A stretch of 47,070 bases of DNA from an uncultured Pelagibacteraceae bacterium (GTDB lineage: Bacteria > Pseudomonadota > Alphaproteobacteria > Pelagibacterales > Pelagibacteraceae). The first letter of the stretch is position 1. Each line of letters begins with the position of its first letter. The notes under the pieces are model-generated. The model was not told the origin of the DNA. It saw nothing but the letters and a program-made list of their open reading frames with translations, and ran no database searches. The position numbers and the translations under genes are program-made. Below are positions 24,790 to 33,326 of this stretch, piece after piece. Location of the stretch: the NCBI GenBank assembly GCA_902547825.1, contig CACCPE010000007.1:1-47070 (forward strand). The letters are read 5' to 3'.

Positions 24790-25913
24790 TATCTTTGGTT
24801 TAAAAGCATTACTTCTCTTACTTCTGCTCCTCTATATTTTGATAAAGGCCTAATTAGTTTATTGGAAGCATGCTGTTCCATTATATGCGCAGACCAACCA
24901 GTGATACGTGACATAACAAATATTGGTGTATAGAAGTCTATATCAATTCCCATCATGTAATAAGTTGGACCACATGGAAAATCTACATTCGGATGAATAT
25001 TTTTTCGGTCCAACATTACTTTTTCTAAAATTTCATACATTCTCGTGTATTTTTCTTTTTTCAAAAGCTTTGCAACTTTAAACATATAGTGTTTCATTGT
25101 TGGTACTCTCGAGTCTCCTGTACGGTAAACCCTGTGCCCAAATCCCATCACTACCTTTTTTTTATTTAATGCATTTTCAATCCAAGCTTTTGCTTTTTCA
25201 GGTTTCCCAATTTCTTTCATCATGTGCATTACTGCTTCATTGGCTCCTCCATGAAGTGGACCTTTCAAAGAGGCGATGGCTCCAGTAATTGCACCATGCA
25301 AATCAGATAAGCTAGATGTAATGGTTCTTGCTGTAAAAGTTGAAACATTAAAACTATGTTCAGCATATAATATTAACGAAATATCAAATGCTCTTACAAT
25401 TTCTTTATCAGGAACTTTATTAAACATCATTTTAAAGAAATTTTCTGAAAAAGATAATTTCTTACTTGGAGCTATAATTGATTTGCCTTTTCGTGTTCTG
25501 AAATAAGCAGCTACAGCTGTTGGTGTTTTAGCAAATATTCTCATTGCCTTTCTCATGTTTGCTTTAGGGGAATTATCTTTAGTATCCTTATCTTCTAATG
25601 CCATTAAACTTACACAAGTTCTAATTACATCCATTGGATGAGCGTTTCTAGGCATTTTTTTAATATCATTTAATATTTGCTTAGAAAGTTTTCTTTCCGA
25701 TCTTTCTTGTTTGATAAATTTTTTTAGTTGATTTTTGTTAGGAAGCTCTCCGTTTAGCACTAAATATGCTACTTCTTCGAAATCACATTTATCGCAAAGC
25801 TCTTGCACTGTGTAACCTCTATAAGTTAAGGCACTTAGTTCAGGAACTACATGTGAAATTGTAGTTTCATCAACTACTATACCTAACAAACCTTTTTTAA
25901 TTTCTTCACTCAT
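24789..25913 (-). CDS. prpC: 2-methylcitrate synthase (citrate synthase family)
   Basis: 374 residues, the short form typical of PrpC rather than the ~430-residue TCA enzyme. Matches include KGLLGIVVDETTISHV, the LTYRGYTVQELC segment, LHGAITGAIASLKGPLHGGANE, the catalytic His region MGFGHRVYRTGDSR, and NVDFPCGPTYYMMGI with SRITGWSAHIMEQ. The enzyme condenses propionyl-CoA with oxaloacetate in the methylcitrate cycle; side activity as citrate synthase is common. It overlaps prpB upstream by one base (TAATG) and the 58-residue gene downstream in the same way. prpD or acnD is not adjacent, so dehydration of methylcitrate must be handled by a gene elsewhere. Confidence 0.88.
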   Translation of the reverse strand: MSEEIKKGLLGIVVDETTISHVVPELSALTYRGYTVQELCDKCDFEEVAYLVLNGELPNKNQLKKFIKQERSERKLSKQILNDIKKMPRNAHPMDVIRTCVSLMALEDKDTKDNSPKANMRKAMRIFAKTPTAVAAYFRTRKGKSIIAPSKKLSFSENFFKMMFNKVPDKEIVRAFDISLILYAEHSFNVSTFTARTITSSLSDLHGAITGAIASLKGPLHGGANEAVMHMMKEIGKPEKAKAWIENALNKKKVVMGFGHRVYRTGDSRVPTMKHYMFKVAKLLKKEKYTRMYEILEKVMLDRKNIHPNVDFPCGPTYYMMGIDIDFYTPIFVMSRITGWSAHIMEQHASNKLIRPLSKYRGAEVREVMLLNQR

Positions 25914-26815
25914 TATTCATGTCCTTCCGTAGAAAAATCTGTGATTTTCTTATCAGGCGTATTGTATTTCTCATATTCTACTAACTCGTACAACCTTTTT
26001 CTAGTCTGCATTTTGTCAATGATATTATTTTGATGGCCCTCTTTAAATATTGATTTAAGACCTAATTCAACATTCTGCATAGCGAGCCTCTGTGTTGTCA
26101 CAGGATAAATAACTAAATTATAGCCTAAATTTTCTAATTGTGATCTATTTAATAATTTGGATTTCCCAAACTCTGTCATGTTAGCTAGCAAATAGCCTTT
26201 TGATATTTTTCTAACTTTTTCAAAATCCTTTTCATCTTTCATAGCTTCAGGAAAAATCATGTCAGCACCTGCATCTTCATAAGATTTTATTCTTTCTAAT
26301 GTTTTATCTATACCTTCAACAGTATTTGCATCAGTCCTAACTATGATTAAAAAATTTTTGTCTTTTCTAGCGTTTACTGATTCTTTAATCTTTTTGACCA
26401 TTTCATCTTTTGATATAAGTTCTTTGTTATCTAAATGACCACATCTTTTTTCAGCTATTTGATCTTCTATATGGCAACCAGCTAATCCTTTTCCCTCAAA
26501 AGTTATTATTGTTTTTTTACAATCTTTAAATCCTGTATCTGCATCCACTATGGTTGGAAGGTCAGTCACTCTAGATATTTGGTTGGCTCTATAACTCACT
26601 TGATCTAAAGTTGTTAATCCTATGTCTGGCAATCCTAGATCATTAGACATAACACCGCCTGAGATGTAAACTCCATCAAATCCAATTTCAGCTATAAGTT
26701 TTGCGCACAAAGGATTATAAGCGCCAGGGAATCTTAGAAGTTTTTTTGATTGTAATTTTTTTATAAATTCTAATCTTTTTTCAGAACTATTCTTTTTTGT
26801 AAAATGCATCTGCAA
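25913..26815 (-). CDS. prpB: Methylisocitrate lyase
   Basis: 300-residue member of the isocitrate lyase / PEP mutase barrel. Visible motifs are RFPGAYNPLCAKLI, the YISGGVMSNDLGLPD segment, VDADTGF (magnesium site), and the catalytic loop EDQIAEKRCGHLDNKEL with the KRCGH signature. It splits 2-methylisocitrate into pyruvate and succinate, the last step of the methylcitrate route for propionyl-CoA. It is the first gene of the minus-strand unit prpB, prpC, 58-residue protein, methyltransferase. The ATG at 26815 has a second in-frame ATG two codons later that would do equally well. GAGAGA about 12 bases upstream may be the ribosome site. Confidence 0.92.
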   Translation of the reverse strand: MQMHFTKKNSSEKRLEFIKKLQSKKLLRFPGAYNPLCAKLIAEIGFDGVYISGGVMSNDLGLPDIGLTTLDQVSYRANQISRVTDLPTIVDADTGFKDCKKTIITFEGKGLAGCHIEDQIAEKRCGHLDNKELISKDEMVKKIKESVNARKDKNFLIIVRTDANTVEGIDKTLERIKSYEDAGADMIFPEAMKDEKDFEKVRKISKGYLLANMTEFGKSKLLNRSQLENLGYNLVIYPVTTQRLAMQNVELGLKSIFKEGHQNNIIDKMQTRKRLYELVEYEKYNTPDKKITDFSTEGHE

Positions 26816-26852
26816 AGTTTATATTAAAGAGAGAAATAAAAATCAAAGGCTA

Positions 26853-27452
26853 TTATTTAATAAGAATAAATATACCGGTTAATACTAACAAAAGCGCTAA
26901 AACATATTCTATAATTTTTTTCGTTTTAATATCTCCGATGAATTTTCTTAATCCACTTCCAAAAAGCGCCCAAAGACTGATTGTAGGAAAACATATTACT
27001 GCTGCAGTAATAGTAACAAATGCAACCCCTATAAATATGTTTTCTTCAGTTGGAAAAAAACCTGATGCAACAGTGACCGCAATCGACCAAGCTTTTGGAT
27101 TTATGAACTGGAATAATGATGCCTCGTAAAATCTTAATGGTCTTCCAGTTTCTTTTTGAGCCATAGAAAATGAGCCAATCATTTTCCAACCTAAGCACAG
27201 CAAATAAATAAAACATAAAATTTTCATGTAAAATTGGATTTGAGGATATATTAAAAATAAATTTGCTAAACCAAAACAGGTAAGCCCGATTTGAAAAATA
27301 TGCCCTAATGGGATTCCAATTAGATGTGGCAACGTTCTCACAAATCCAAATTTCATACCTGACGCTGTAAGCATTGCATTATTTGGACCTGGGGTAAAAA
27401 ACATTGTAAAATAAAAAGTTGCTAAAGCTGAAAAGAGAGCAAAACTAATCAT
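26853..27452 (-). CDS. LysE/RhtB-family amino acid exporter
   Basis: 199 residues, six hydrophobic segments, the standard LysE size. The N-terminal family signature is FTPGPNNAMLTASGMKFG, followed by the GIPLGH motif and, in the middle, INPKAWSIAVTVASGFF, which corresponds to the conserved NPK(A/V)W motif. LysE/RhtB proteins export amino acids or related small molecules; the substrate cannot be assigned. Its start overlaps the stop of the phosphoglycolate phosphatase gene by 4 bases (ATGA), so the two are cotranscribed. A 37-base gap separates it from prpB on the same strand. Confidence 0.88.
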   Translation of the reverse strand: MISFALFSALATFYFTMFFTPGPNNAMLTASGMKFGFVRTLPHLIGIPLGHIFQIGLTCFGLANLFLIYPQIQFYMKILCFIYLLCLGWKMIGSFSMAQKETGRPLRFYEASLFQFINPKAWSIAVTVASGFFPTEENIFIGVAFVTITAAVICFPTISLWALFGSGLRKFIGDIKTKKIIEYVLALLLVLTGIFILIK

Positions 27453-28111
27453 AAATATTTTTTAATAATTTTTTCAAAGTTCACAAAGTCGGAAATTAGT
27501 TCATCGTGTTTAATTTCTTTTTCAGTTTTTTCGGTATATCCATCTTTCACTAAAACAAATGGTATTTGAGCATTATGCGCAGACATAGCATCTACTTCGC
27601 TATCTCCAATCATCATTGTTTTTTTTAAATCACCACCAATTATTTCAACAGCATCCGTAAGGTGTCTTGGATCCGGTTTATTAAAAGCAAAAGTATCTGA
27701 ACCAGCGACATATTCAAAAAATTTGAACAAATCGAGTTTTTTTAATAAGTCTATCGCAAGCCTTTCTTGTTTATTTGTACAAACGGCCATTGAAATATTT
27801 TTATTTTTTGCCCAATTAAAAAAATCAATTGCACCTTTTATTGGAACACTGTTTTTATCAATATTTTTTGAGTAAAAATCTATAAATTCTTTTGTCATTA
27901 TTTTTTTCGTTTTTTCATCTTTTATTTCCTCTTTAAAAGATCTCTGCATCATTACCCACGCTCCTTTTCCAGCAAGTGACTTAATATCCTCTAGTTTTTT
28001 TTCTGAATGACCAAACTTTCTCATCACATGGTTATGAGCAGCCATTAAATCTGGCGCGGTATTTACTATAGTTCCGTCTAGATCAAAAAGAATAGTGTAA
28101 ATTTGATTCAT
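27449..28111 (-). CDS. gph: Phosphoglycolate phosphatase-like HAD hydrolase
   Basis: 220-residue haloacid-dehalogenase phosphatase. Motif I is FDLDGTIVNTAPDL with the nucleophile Asp and the acid/base Asp; motif II is the Thr of AVCTNKQ; motif III/IV is KPDPRHL and MIGDSEVDAMSA. The TAPDL cap start and the KPDPRHL match the Gph subgroup, which dephosphorylates 2-phosphoglycolate from DNA repair, though HAD substrate specificity is often broader. It overlaps the LysE gene by 4 bases downstream and is divergent from the half-glmU gene, with 69 bases between the two chosen starts. Confidence 0.8.
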   Translation of the reverse strand: MNQIYTILFDLDGTIVNTAPDLMAAHNHVMRKFGHSEKKLEDIKSLAGKGAWVMMQRSFKEEIKDEKTKKIMTKEFIDFYSKNIDKNSVPIKGAIDFFNWAKNKNISMAVCTNKQERLAIDLLKKLDLFKFFEYVAGSDTFAFNKPDPRHLTDAVEIIGGDLKKTMMIGDSEVDAMSAHNAQIPFVLVKDGYTEKTEKEIKHDELISDFVNFEKIIKKYL

Positions 28112-28180
28112 TTTTAAAGTATTAAAAAGAAATATTTTGTGACTTATTTCAGTTACATTAATAATGTAAAGAAATTTTTA

Positions 28181-28825
28181 ATGAATACAAATAATAAATT
28201 AAATAAAGCTAATTCTTATAGGCTTTCACAAGAATTACTGAGAAATAAAGCTTTGAAGAAAGGTGTAAATTTAATTGCACCTGAAACAATATTTTTATCA
28301 AAAGATACTTTATTTGGAAAAAACGTAACTGTAGACCCATATGTTGTAATCGGCCCCGGTGTCAAAATTGGAGACAATTCTCACATTAAATCTTTTAGCC
28401 ATCTCGAAGGAACCAAAATTGAAAAAAATGTTACCGTAGGTCCTTACGCGAGATTAAGAACAGGAACTGTTTTGAAAAAAAATACTAAAATTGGAAATTT
28501 TGTAGAGACAAAAAAATCCTCTATTAACCAAAATTCAAAAGTAAGTCATCTATCTTATATTGGAGATACATCAATTGGAAAAAATTCTAACATTGGTGCA
28601 GGCACAATCACTTGCAATTATGATGGTGTTAAAAAATTTAAAACAAAAATATCAGATAATGTTTTTATAGGTTCCAATTCATCATTAGTTGCCCCAATTA
28701 GTATAAATAAAAATAGTGTAGTCGGAGCTGGATCAGTAATTACAAAAAATGTGAAAAAAAAGTCACTAGCACTTACCAGAACATCACAAGTTGAAATTAA
28801 AAACTACAAAAGGAAAAAAAGATAA
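28181..28825 (+). CDS. GlmU-like glucosamine-1-phosphate N-acetyltransferase, lacking the uridylyltransferase domain
   Basis: 214 residues that align with only the C-terminal half of bifunctional GlmU. The protein starts in the linker region ([21 protein letters not shown]), runs through [11 protein letters not shown] and then the left-handed beta-helix. Acetyltransferase residues are kept: R91 (ARLR), K111 (VETKK), H123 (VSHLSYIGD), and N146-Y147 (CNYDG). The N-terminal pyrophosphorylase domain of about 230 residues is absent, and the DNA upstream is occupied by the divergent phosphatase gene, so it has not been lost by a local frameshift. The enzyme would acetylate glucosamine-1-phosphate. 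I prefer ATG 28181 to the GTG 42 bases upstream. It overlaps glmS by one base (TAATG). Confidence 0.85.
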   Translation: MNTNNKLNKANSYRLSQELLRNKALKKGVNLIAPETIFLSKDTLFGKNVTVDPYVVIGPGVKIGDNSHIKSFSHLEGTKIEKNVTVGPYARLRTGTVLKKNTKIGNFVETKKSSINQNSKVSHLSYIGDTSIGKNSNIGAGTITCNYDGVKKFKTKISDNVFIGSNSSLVAPISINKNSVVGAGSVITKNVKKKSLALTRTSQVEIKNYKRKKR

Positions 28826-30642
28826 TGTGTGGAATTATTGGGATTGCAAGCAATAAACCTGTTTCAATTAATATAATTAATTCTTTAAAAAAATTGGAGT
28901 ACAGAGGATATGATTCTGCTGGTTTGGCGACTTTAAGCAACAATTTAATAGATGAAAAAAAGTGTTCTGGTAGAGTTGATGAGCTTGAAAAAATTTTATT
29001 TAAAAATCCCTCAAATGGAAATATTGGAATAGGCCATGTAAGATGGGCTACTCATGGGGTTCCTAATATAATTAATGCTCATCCTCACTCCTCAGAAGAA
29101 GTTTCAGTTGTACATAATGGAATTATTGAAAATTCAGATGAATTGAAGAAAGATTTAGAAGCTCAAGGTTTTAAGTTTAAATCACAAACTGATACAGAGG
29201 TTATTACTATATTAGTAACTCAGTTTTTACAAAACTCAAAACCTTTAGACTCAGTATTCAAAACATTAAAAAAATTAAAGGGCAGTTTTGCATTAGGTAT
29301 CATATTTAAAAACTTTTCAGACATAATAATTGGTGCAAGAAGAGGGAGCCCTTTAGCTGTTGGTTATTCAAAAGATGAAAACTATTTAGGCTCAGACTCC
29401 TACGCGCTTAAATCTATGACGAATAAAATTTCTTATCTTGATGATGGTGAATTATGCATGCTGAATAAAGATAATGTTGAATTTTATGATGTTAATCAAA
29501 ATAAGATAAATAAAAAAATTCATATAGTTTCAGATGATGAAAATATTTCTGATAAAGGAGATTATAAAAACTTTATGTCCAAAGAAATTTTTGAACAATC
29601 TATCACAATAAAAAAATGTATTAGCGAATATACCGATAGGCTAAAAAAAGATATAAATATTTATAATTATCCAATTGATCCAAAAAAAATTAATAAAATA
29701 ATTTTAATCGGTTGTGGAACAGCATATCATTCATGTTTAATTGCAAAATATTGGTTTGAGGAGCTAACTTCGATTGATGTTGAAATCGATATAGCTTCAG
29801 AATTTAGATATAGAAATTTAAAATTTAATTCTAGAAATCTTTATATTTTTGTCTCACAGTCTGGTGAAACTGCAGACACAGCAGCTGCTTTAGATATATG
29901 TAAAAAAAATAAAGTTAAAACTTGCTCGATTATAAATGTTGTAGAGAGCACAATTGCAAGAAATTCAGATTGGGTTCTACCTATTCATGCTGGTCCAGAA
30001 ATCGGGGTGGCTTCTACAAAAGCTTTTCTAGGACAATTGATAGTATTATATATACTCACTTTAAAATTTGCTGTAACCAGAGAAGATATTGATAAAAAAA
30101 CTTTCGAAAATAACTTACAGAATTTACAAAAACTTCCAGAAGCAATTAAAAATACTTTAAAACTTGAAAATGAAATCCAATTAATGGCTAAAGAATTTTT
30201 AGACGCTAAAGGATCAATGTTCTTGGGAAGAGGAAATTCCTTTCCAGTTGCTCTTGAAGGTGCTTTAAAATTAAAAGAACTTTCTTATTTACACGCTGAG
30301 GGATACCCAGCAGGCGAAATGAAGCATGGACCTTTAGCACTAATTGAAGAGGGCTTACCTGTAATAGTAATAGCACCAAACGATAGATATTATGAAAAAA
30401 CTTTGTCAAACACTCAAGAGGTTATAGCAAGGGGAGGAAAGATTTTTTTTATTACCGATAATAAAAAAAAACTATTAAGTACAAATATCAGATTTAGGCT
30501 GAGAGTTCCTCGTGTAGATAATTTGCTATCACCTCTATTACTCACAATTCCTTTACAACTATTAGCTTATCACGTAGCATTATTGAAAAATTGTGACATT
30601 GATAAACCTAGAAATTTAGCAAAATCAGTTACAGTAGAGTAA
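28825..30642 (+). CDS. glmS: Glutamine-fructose-6-phosphate aminotransferase (isomerizing)
   Basis: 605 residues, the usual length. The N-terminal glutaminase domain begins with the catalytic Cys2 (MCGIIGIAS) and has EYRGYDSAGLA and GHVRWATHG. Two SIS domains follow: GCGTAYHSCLIAKYW with SQSGETADT, and GRGNSFPVALEGALKLKELSY with GEMKHGPLALI. The protein ends PRNLAKSVTVE, the canonical end. It makes glucosamine-6-phosphate for peptidoglycan and lipopolysaccharide. Its start shares a base with the stop of the half-GlmU gene, so the two amino-sugar steps are coupled. No glmS ribozyme or sRNA-like element is apparent, and there is no room for one in the overlap. Confidence 0.96.
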   Translation: MCGIIGIASNKPVSINIINSLKKLEYRGYDSAGLATLSNNLIDEKKCSGRVDELEKILFKNPSNGNIGIGHVRWATHGVPNIINAHPHSSEEVSVVHNGIIENSDELKKDLEAQGFKFKSQTDTEVITILVTQFLQNSKPLDSVFKTLKKLKGSFALGIIFKNFSDIIIGARRGSPLAVGYSKDENYLGSDSYALKSMTNKISYLDDGELCMLNKDNVEFYDVNQNKINKKIHIVSDDENISDKGDYKNFMSKEIFEQSITIKKCISEYTDRLKKDINIYNYPIDPKKINKIILIGCGTAYHSCLIAKYWFEELTSIDVEIDIASEFRYRNLKFNSRNLYIFVSQSGETADTAAALDICKKNKVKTCSIINVVESTIARNSDWVLPIHAGPEIGVASTKAFLGQLIVLYILTLKFAVTREDIDKKTFENNLQNLQKLPEAIKNTLKLENEIQLMAKEFLDAKGSMFLGRGNSFPVALEGALKLKELSYLHAEGYPAGEMKHGPLALIEEGLPVIVIAPNDRYYEKTLSNTQEVIARGGKIFFITDNKKKLLSTNIRFRLRVPRVDNLLSPLLLTIPLQLLAYHVALLKNCDIDKPRNLAKSVTVE

Positions 30643-30662
30643 ATTAGAATTATAAAAAATTA

Positions 30663-31076
30663 ATGATTAAAAAATATAAGGCAATGGTATTATCTTGTAT
30701 CGATCCTAGATTTCAGTCAATAGTTTATAATTATTTAAAAAAAAAGAAATTAAATGGAAAATATAGCTCTTTTACGATAGCGGGTTCAGCTATTGGTATT
30801 ACTGCTCCAAAGTTTAGAAAATGGCATAAAACATTTTGGGATAATCTTGAAACTTCCATAAAGCTACATAAAATTAAAAAATTAATAGTTATCAACCATC
30901 GTGATTGTGGTGCTGCAAAAATTATAAACGGAAAAAAAACTTTTGATAATTTTCATGAAACTAAAATTCATAAAAGTTCTTTCACTAAAATAAAAAAAAG
31001 ATTTAAAAACAGATATCCAAATTTAAATATTGAAACTATTCTGATCAGTCTAAACAAAACAGTTGAAAAATTTTGA
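30663..31076 (+). CDS. Small beta-carbonic-anhydrase-like protein
   Basis: 137 residues. The zinc site of beta carbonic anhydrases is visible: C12, D14 and R16 in SCIDPRF (CxDxR), and H79 and C82 in NHRDCGAAK (HxxC). At 137 residues it is much shorter than typical plant-type beta enzymes (about 200-220) and ends soon after the metal site, so either it is a minimal clade or a zinc protein with another role. It lies 20 bases after glmS on the same strand. A gamma-type enzyme is also encoded at 4783-5286, so the cell would have two unrelated candidates for CO2/bicarbonate exchange. Confidence 0.65.
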   Translation: MIKKYKAMVLSCIDPRFQSIVYNYLKKKKLNGKYSSFTIAGSAIGITAPKFRKWHKTFWDNLETSIKLHKIKKLIVINHRDCGAAKIINGKKTFDNFHETKIHKSSFTKIKKRFKNRYPNLNIETILISLNKTVEKF

Positions 31077-31114
31077 TAAATTGCACTTTTTAGACTAATT
31101 ATTTAAATTCTTAC

Positions 31115-31143
31115 TTGGAAAAATTGCAATTGCGATATATATA
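31115..31143 (+). promoter_or_regulatory. Putative promoter of the DAHP synthase gene
   Basis: TTGGAA (31115-31120), 17 bases, TATATA (31138-31143), predicting a start near 31150 and a leader of about 9 bases to the ATG at 31159. The 82-base gap before it has no other feature that I can see. Confidence 0.45.
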
Positions 31144-31158
31144 TACCATCAGTTGTAT

Positions 31159-32535
31159 ATGAAAAAATGGAATTTAAATAGTTGGACGAAATTCTCTGCT
31201 AAACATTTACCTGTTTATCAGGATAAGGAGGAACTCGAGTTAGTCTTAAGTAAAATAAAAAAATACCCGCCCCTTGTTTTTGCAGGAGAGTCTAGATCTT
31301 TAAAAAAAGCTCTAGCAGAAGTAGCTGAAGGAAAAGCATTTTTGCTACAAGGTGGAGATTGTGCAGAAAGTTTTGCTGAATTTCACCCAGATAATATTAG
31401 AGATACATTTAAAGTTCTATTACAAATGTCGCTAGTTCTTACAGCGTCAGCTTCAATGCCAGTAGTAAAAGTTGGAAGAATTGCTGGGCAATTTTCAAAA
31501 CCAAGAAGCGCACCTACTGAAAAAAAAGATGGAAAGGAATTGCCGAGTTATTTGGGAGATAACATTAATGGAATGGAATTTACAGAAAAAGCTAGAACAC
31601 CTGATGCTAAAAGACTATTTAGAGCTTACTCTCAGTCTGCATCAACTTTAAATTTATTAAGAGCTTTTTCACAAGGAGGTTTTGCAGACTTAAGACAAGT
31701 TCATTTATGGAATCTGGGATTTATCAAAGATAAAACTAAAGGCAAGTACAAAGAAATAGAGGACAAGATCAGTGATGCTCTCGCTTTTATGGAAGCATGT
31801 GGAATTAATTCTGACAATAATAGAAGATTAAGATCTGTTAATTTTTATACCTCTCATGAGGCTTTACTTCTTCCTTTTGAAGAGTCTATGACTAGAGTTG
31901 ACTCAACTACAGGTGAATACCATGATACCTCTGCACATTTTGTTTGGATAGGAGATAGAACAAGACAACCTGATGGAGCACACGTAGAGTTTTGTAGAGG
32001 GATTAAAAATCCTATTGGTTTAAAATGCGGGCCTACATTAAAACCAGAGGAGCTTGTAAATCTTTGTAATATTTTAAATCCAGAAAATGAACCAGGTAGA
32101 TTGACATTGATATCAAGATTTGGCGCAGACAATGTAGAAAAATATTTACCAAAATTAATCAAAGCAATTAAAAAAGAGGGTTTAAAAGTGATTTGGTCCT
32201 GTGATCCTATGCACGGAAATACCATTAAAGCAGCTACAGGGTTTAAAACAAGAACTTTTGAAAGTGTATTAAAAGAAGTTAAAAATTTCTTTGCTGTTAG
32301 CCAAGCAGAGGGTAGTTACGCTGGGGGCCTACATGTTGAAATGACTGGTCAAGATGTGACAGAGTGTACTGGTGGGGCTCAAAAAATATCTGAAAACGAT
32401 TTATCAAATAGATATAGAACTCATTGTGACCCTAGATTAAACGCAGATCAAGCTTTAGAATTAGCCTTCTTAATTTCTGAGGAAATCAAGAAAAATTCAA
32501 AAATATCAAACAAAATTATTCAAGCCGCGTCTTAA
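31159..32535 (+). CDS. aroG: 3-deoxy-7-phosphoheptulonate synthase, class II
   Basis: 458 residues, a plant-type (class II) DAHP synthase that condenses PEP with erythrose-4-phosphate, the first step of the shikimate pathway. Characteristic stretches are [33 protein letters not shown] (PEP binding), [17 protein letters not shown]-type [21 protein letters not shown] and [19 protein letters not shown] start at ATG 31159 (MKKWNLNSW); the TTG two codons earlier gives a longer version without family support. The stop codon lies within an AT-rich hairpin, and nadE starts 53 bases later on the same strand. Confidence 0.93.
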   Translation: MKKWNLNSWTKFSAKHLPVYQDKEELELVLSKIKKYPPLVFAGESRSLKKALAEVAEGKAFLLQGGDCAESFAEFHPDNIRDTFKVLLQMSLVLTASASMPVVKVGRIAGQFSKPRSAPTEKKDGKELPSYLGDNINGMEFTEKARTPDAKRLFRAYSQSASTLNLLRAFSQGGFADLRQVHLWNLGFIKDKTKGKYKEIEDKISDALAFMEACGINSDNNRRLRSVNFYTSHEALLLPFEESMTRVDSTTGEYHDTSAHFVWIGDRTRQPDGAHVEFCRGIKNPIGLKCGPTLKPEELVNLCNILNPENEPGRLTLISRFGADNVEKYLPKLIKAIKKEGLKVIWSCDPMHGNTIKAATGFKTRTFESVLKEVKNFFAVSQAEGSYAGGLHVEMTGQDVTECTGGAQKISENDLSNRYRTHCDPRLNADQALELAFLISEEIKKNSKISNKIIQAAS

Positions 32536-32555
32536 TAATTATTGTAATTATTAAG
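32531..32555 (+). other. Perfect 11-bp AT-rich hairpin over the DAHP synthase stop codon
   Basis: CTTAATAATTA (32531-32541) pairs exactly with TAATTATTAAG (32545-32555) across a TTG loop. The TAA stop is in the 5' arm. No T-run follows, so it is not a standard intrinsic terminator; it could protect the 3' end of a processed message or bind a dyad-recognising protein ahead of nadE. Confidence 0.55.
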
Positions 32556-32588
32556 ACCAAACCTTAAAAGAGAGGTAAGGTACTAATT

Positions 32589-33326
32589 ATGGATGTAAAA
32601 AAAAGAGCTAAAATCATAACTGAATGGATAAATAACTATTGCGATTCGTCATCGTACAAACCAAAAGCATTAGTTGTTGGGATTTCAGGAGGAATTGACT
32701 CTTCAGTTGTTAGTGCTTTATGTGCAAATACTGGTAAAAAAACAATTGTGTTAACAATGCCAATCAAACAAATTAAGTCACAACATGACTTAAGCCTTTC
32801 ACATGCAAAGTGGTTAAAACAAAAGTATAATAATGTTGAGCATCATTTATTAGAAATGGATAAAATATTTACCTCTTTTTCTCAAGTTTTGAATAAATTT
32901 GATAATGAGCATGGATATGCAAATTCTAGAGCAAGATTAAGAATGACAACATTATATCAAGTAGCAGCAGCTAACAGTGGAATAGTTGTTGGTACGGGTA
33001 ATAAAGTTGAGGACTTTGGCGTTGGTTTTTATACTAAATATGGAGATGGTGGAGTTGATATTTCACCAATAGCTGACTGCACTAAAACACAAGTTTGGGA
33101 ACTCGGAAAACATTTAGGAGTGTCAGAAGATATTATAAATACTCCTCCGACAGATGGTTTGTGGGATGATGGAAGAAACGATGTTCAACAACTTGGCATG
33201 AGCTATGAGGATCTTGAGAAAGCGATGGTAAATAAGAATGATCCTAACTACCAAAAATATTTAGAAATTAGAGAGAAAAATTTACACAAAATGAACCCTA
33301 TACCTGTTTGCAAATTTAATGAGTAA
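32589..33326 (+). CDS. nadE: NAD(+) synthase, ammonia-type
   Basis: 245 residues, the short form with no glutaminase domain. The PP-loop is VGISGGIDSSVV, then the ARLRMTTLYQVA helix, VVGTGNKVEDFGVGFYTKYGDGGVDISPI (pieces GTGNKVED, GDGGVDI), and PPTDGLWDDGRNDVQQLG near the end. It adenylates nicotinic acid adenine dinucleotide and amidates it with ammonia to NAD. Some ammonia-type enzymes use a separate glutamine source. A ribosome site AGAGGTAAGG lies about 9-18 bases before the ATG. Its last 8 bases overlap the start of cysS. Confidence 0.93.
   Translation: MDVKKRAKIITEWINNYCDSSSYKPKALVVGISGGIDSSVVSALCANTGKKTIVLTMPIKQIKSQHDLSLSHAKWLKQKYNNVEHHLLEMDKIFTSFSQVLNKFDNEHGYANSRARLRMTTLYQVAAANSGIVVGTGNKVEDFGVGFYTKYGDGGVDISPIADCTKTQVWELGKHLGVSEDIINTPPTDGLWDDGRNDVQQLGMSYEDLEKAMVNKNDPNYQKYLEIREKNLHKMNPIPVCKFNE

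Noticed and set aside
24613..24800. SAM riboswitch upstream of the homocysteine methyltransferase
   Set aside because: SAM-responsive elements are known before methionine genes in SAR11, but here the upstream bases are coding for the 58-residue protein and prpC, and no pseudoknot core is visible.
28139..28180. Longer N terminus of the half-GlmU from GTG 28139
   Set aside because: The extra 14 residues (MTYFSYINN...) do not resemble GlmU, and ATG 28181 begins at the conserved linker.
28112..28180. Remnant of the missing GlmU uridylyltransferase domain
   Set aside because: The 69 bases contain no nucleotide-binding motif, and further upstream both frames are taken by the conserved phosphatase gene.
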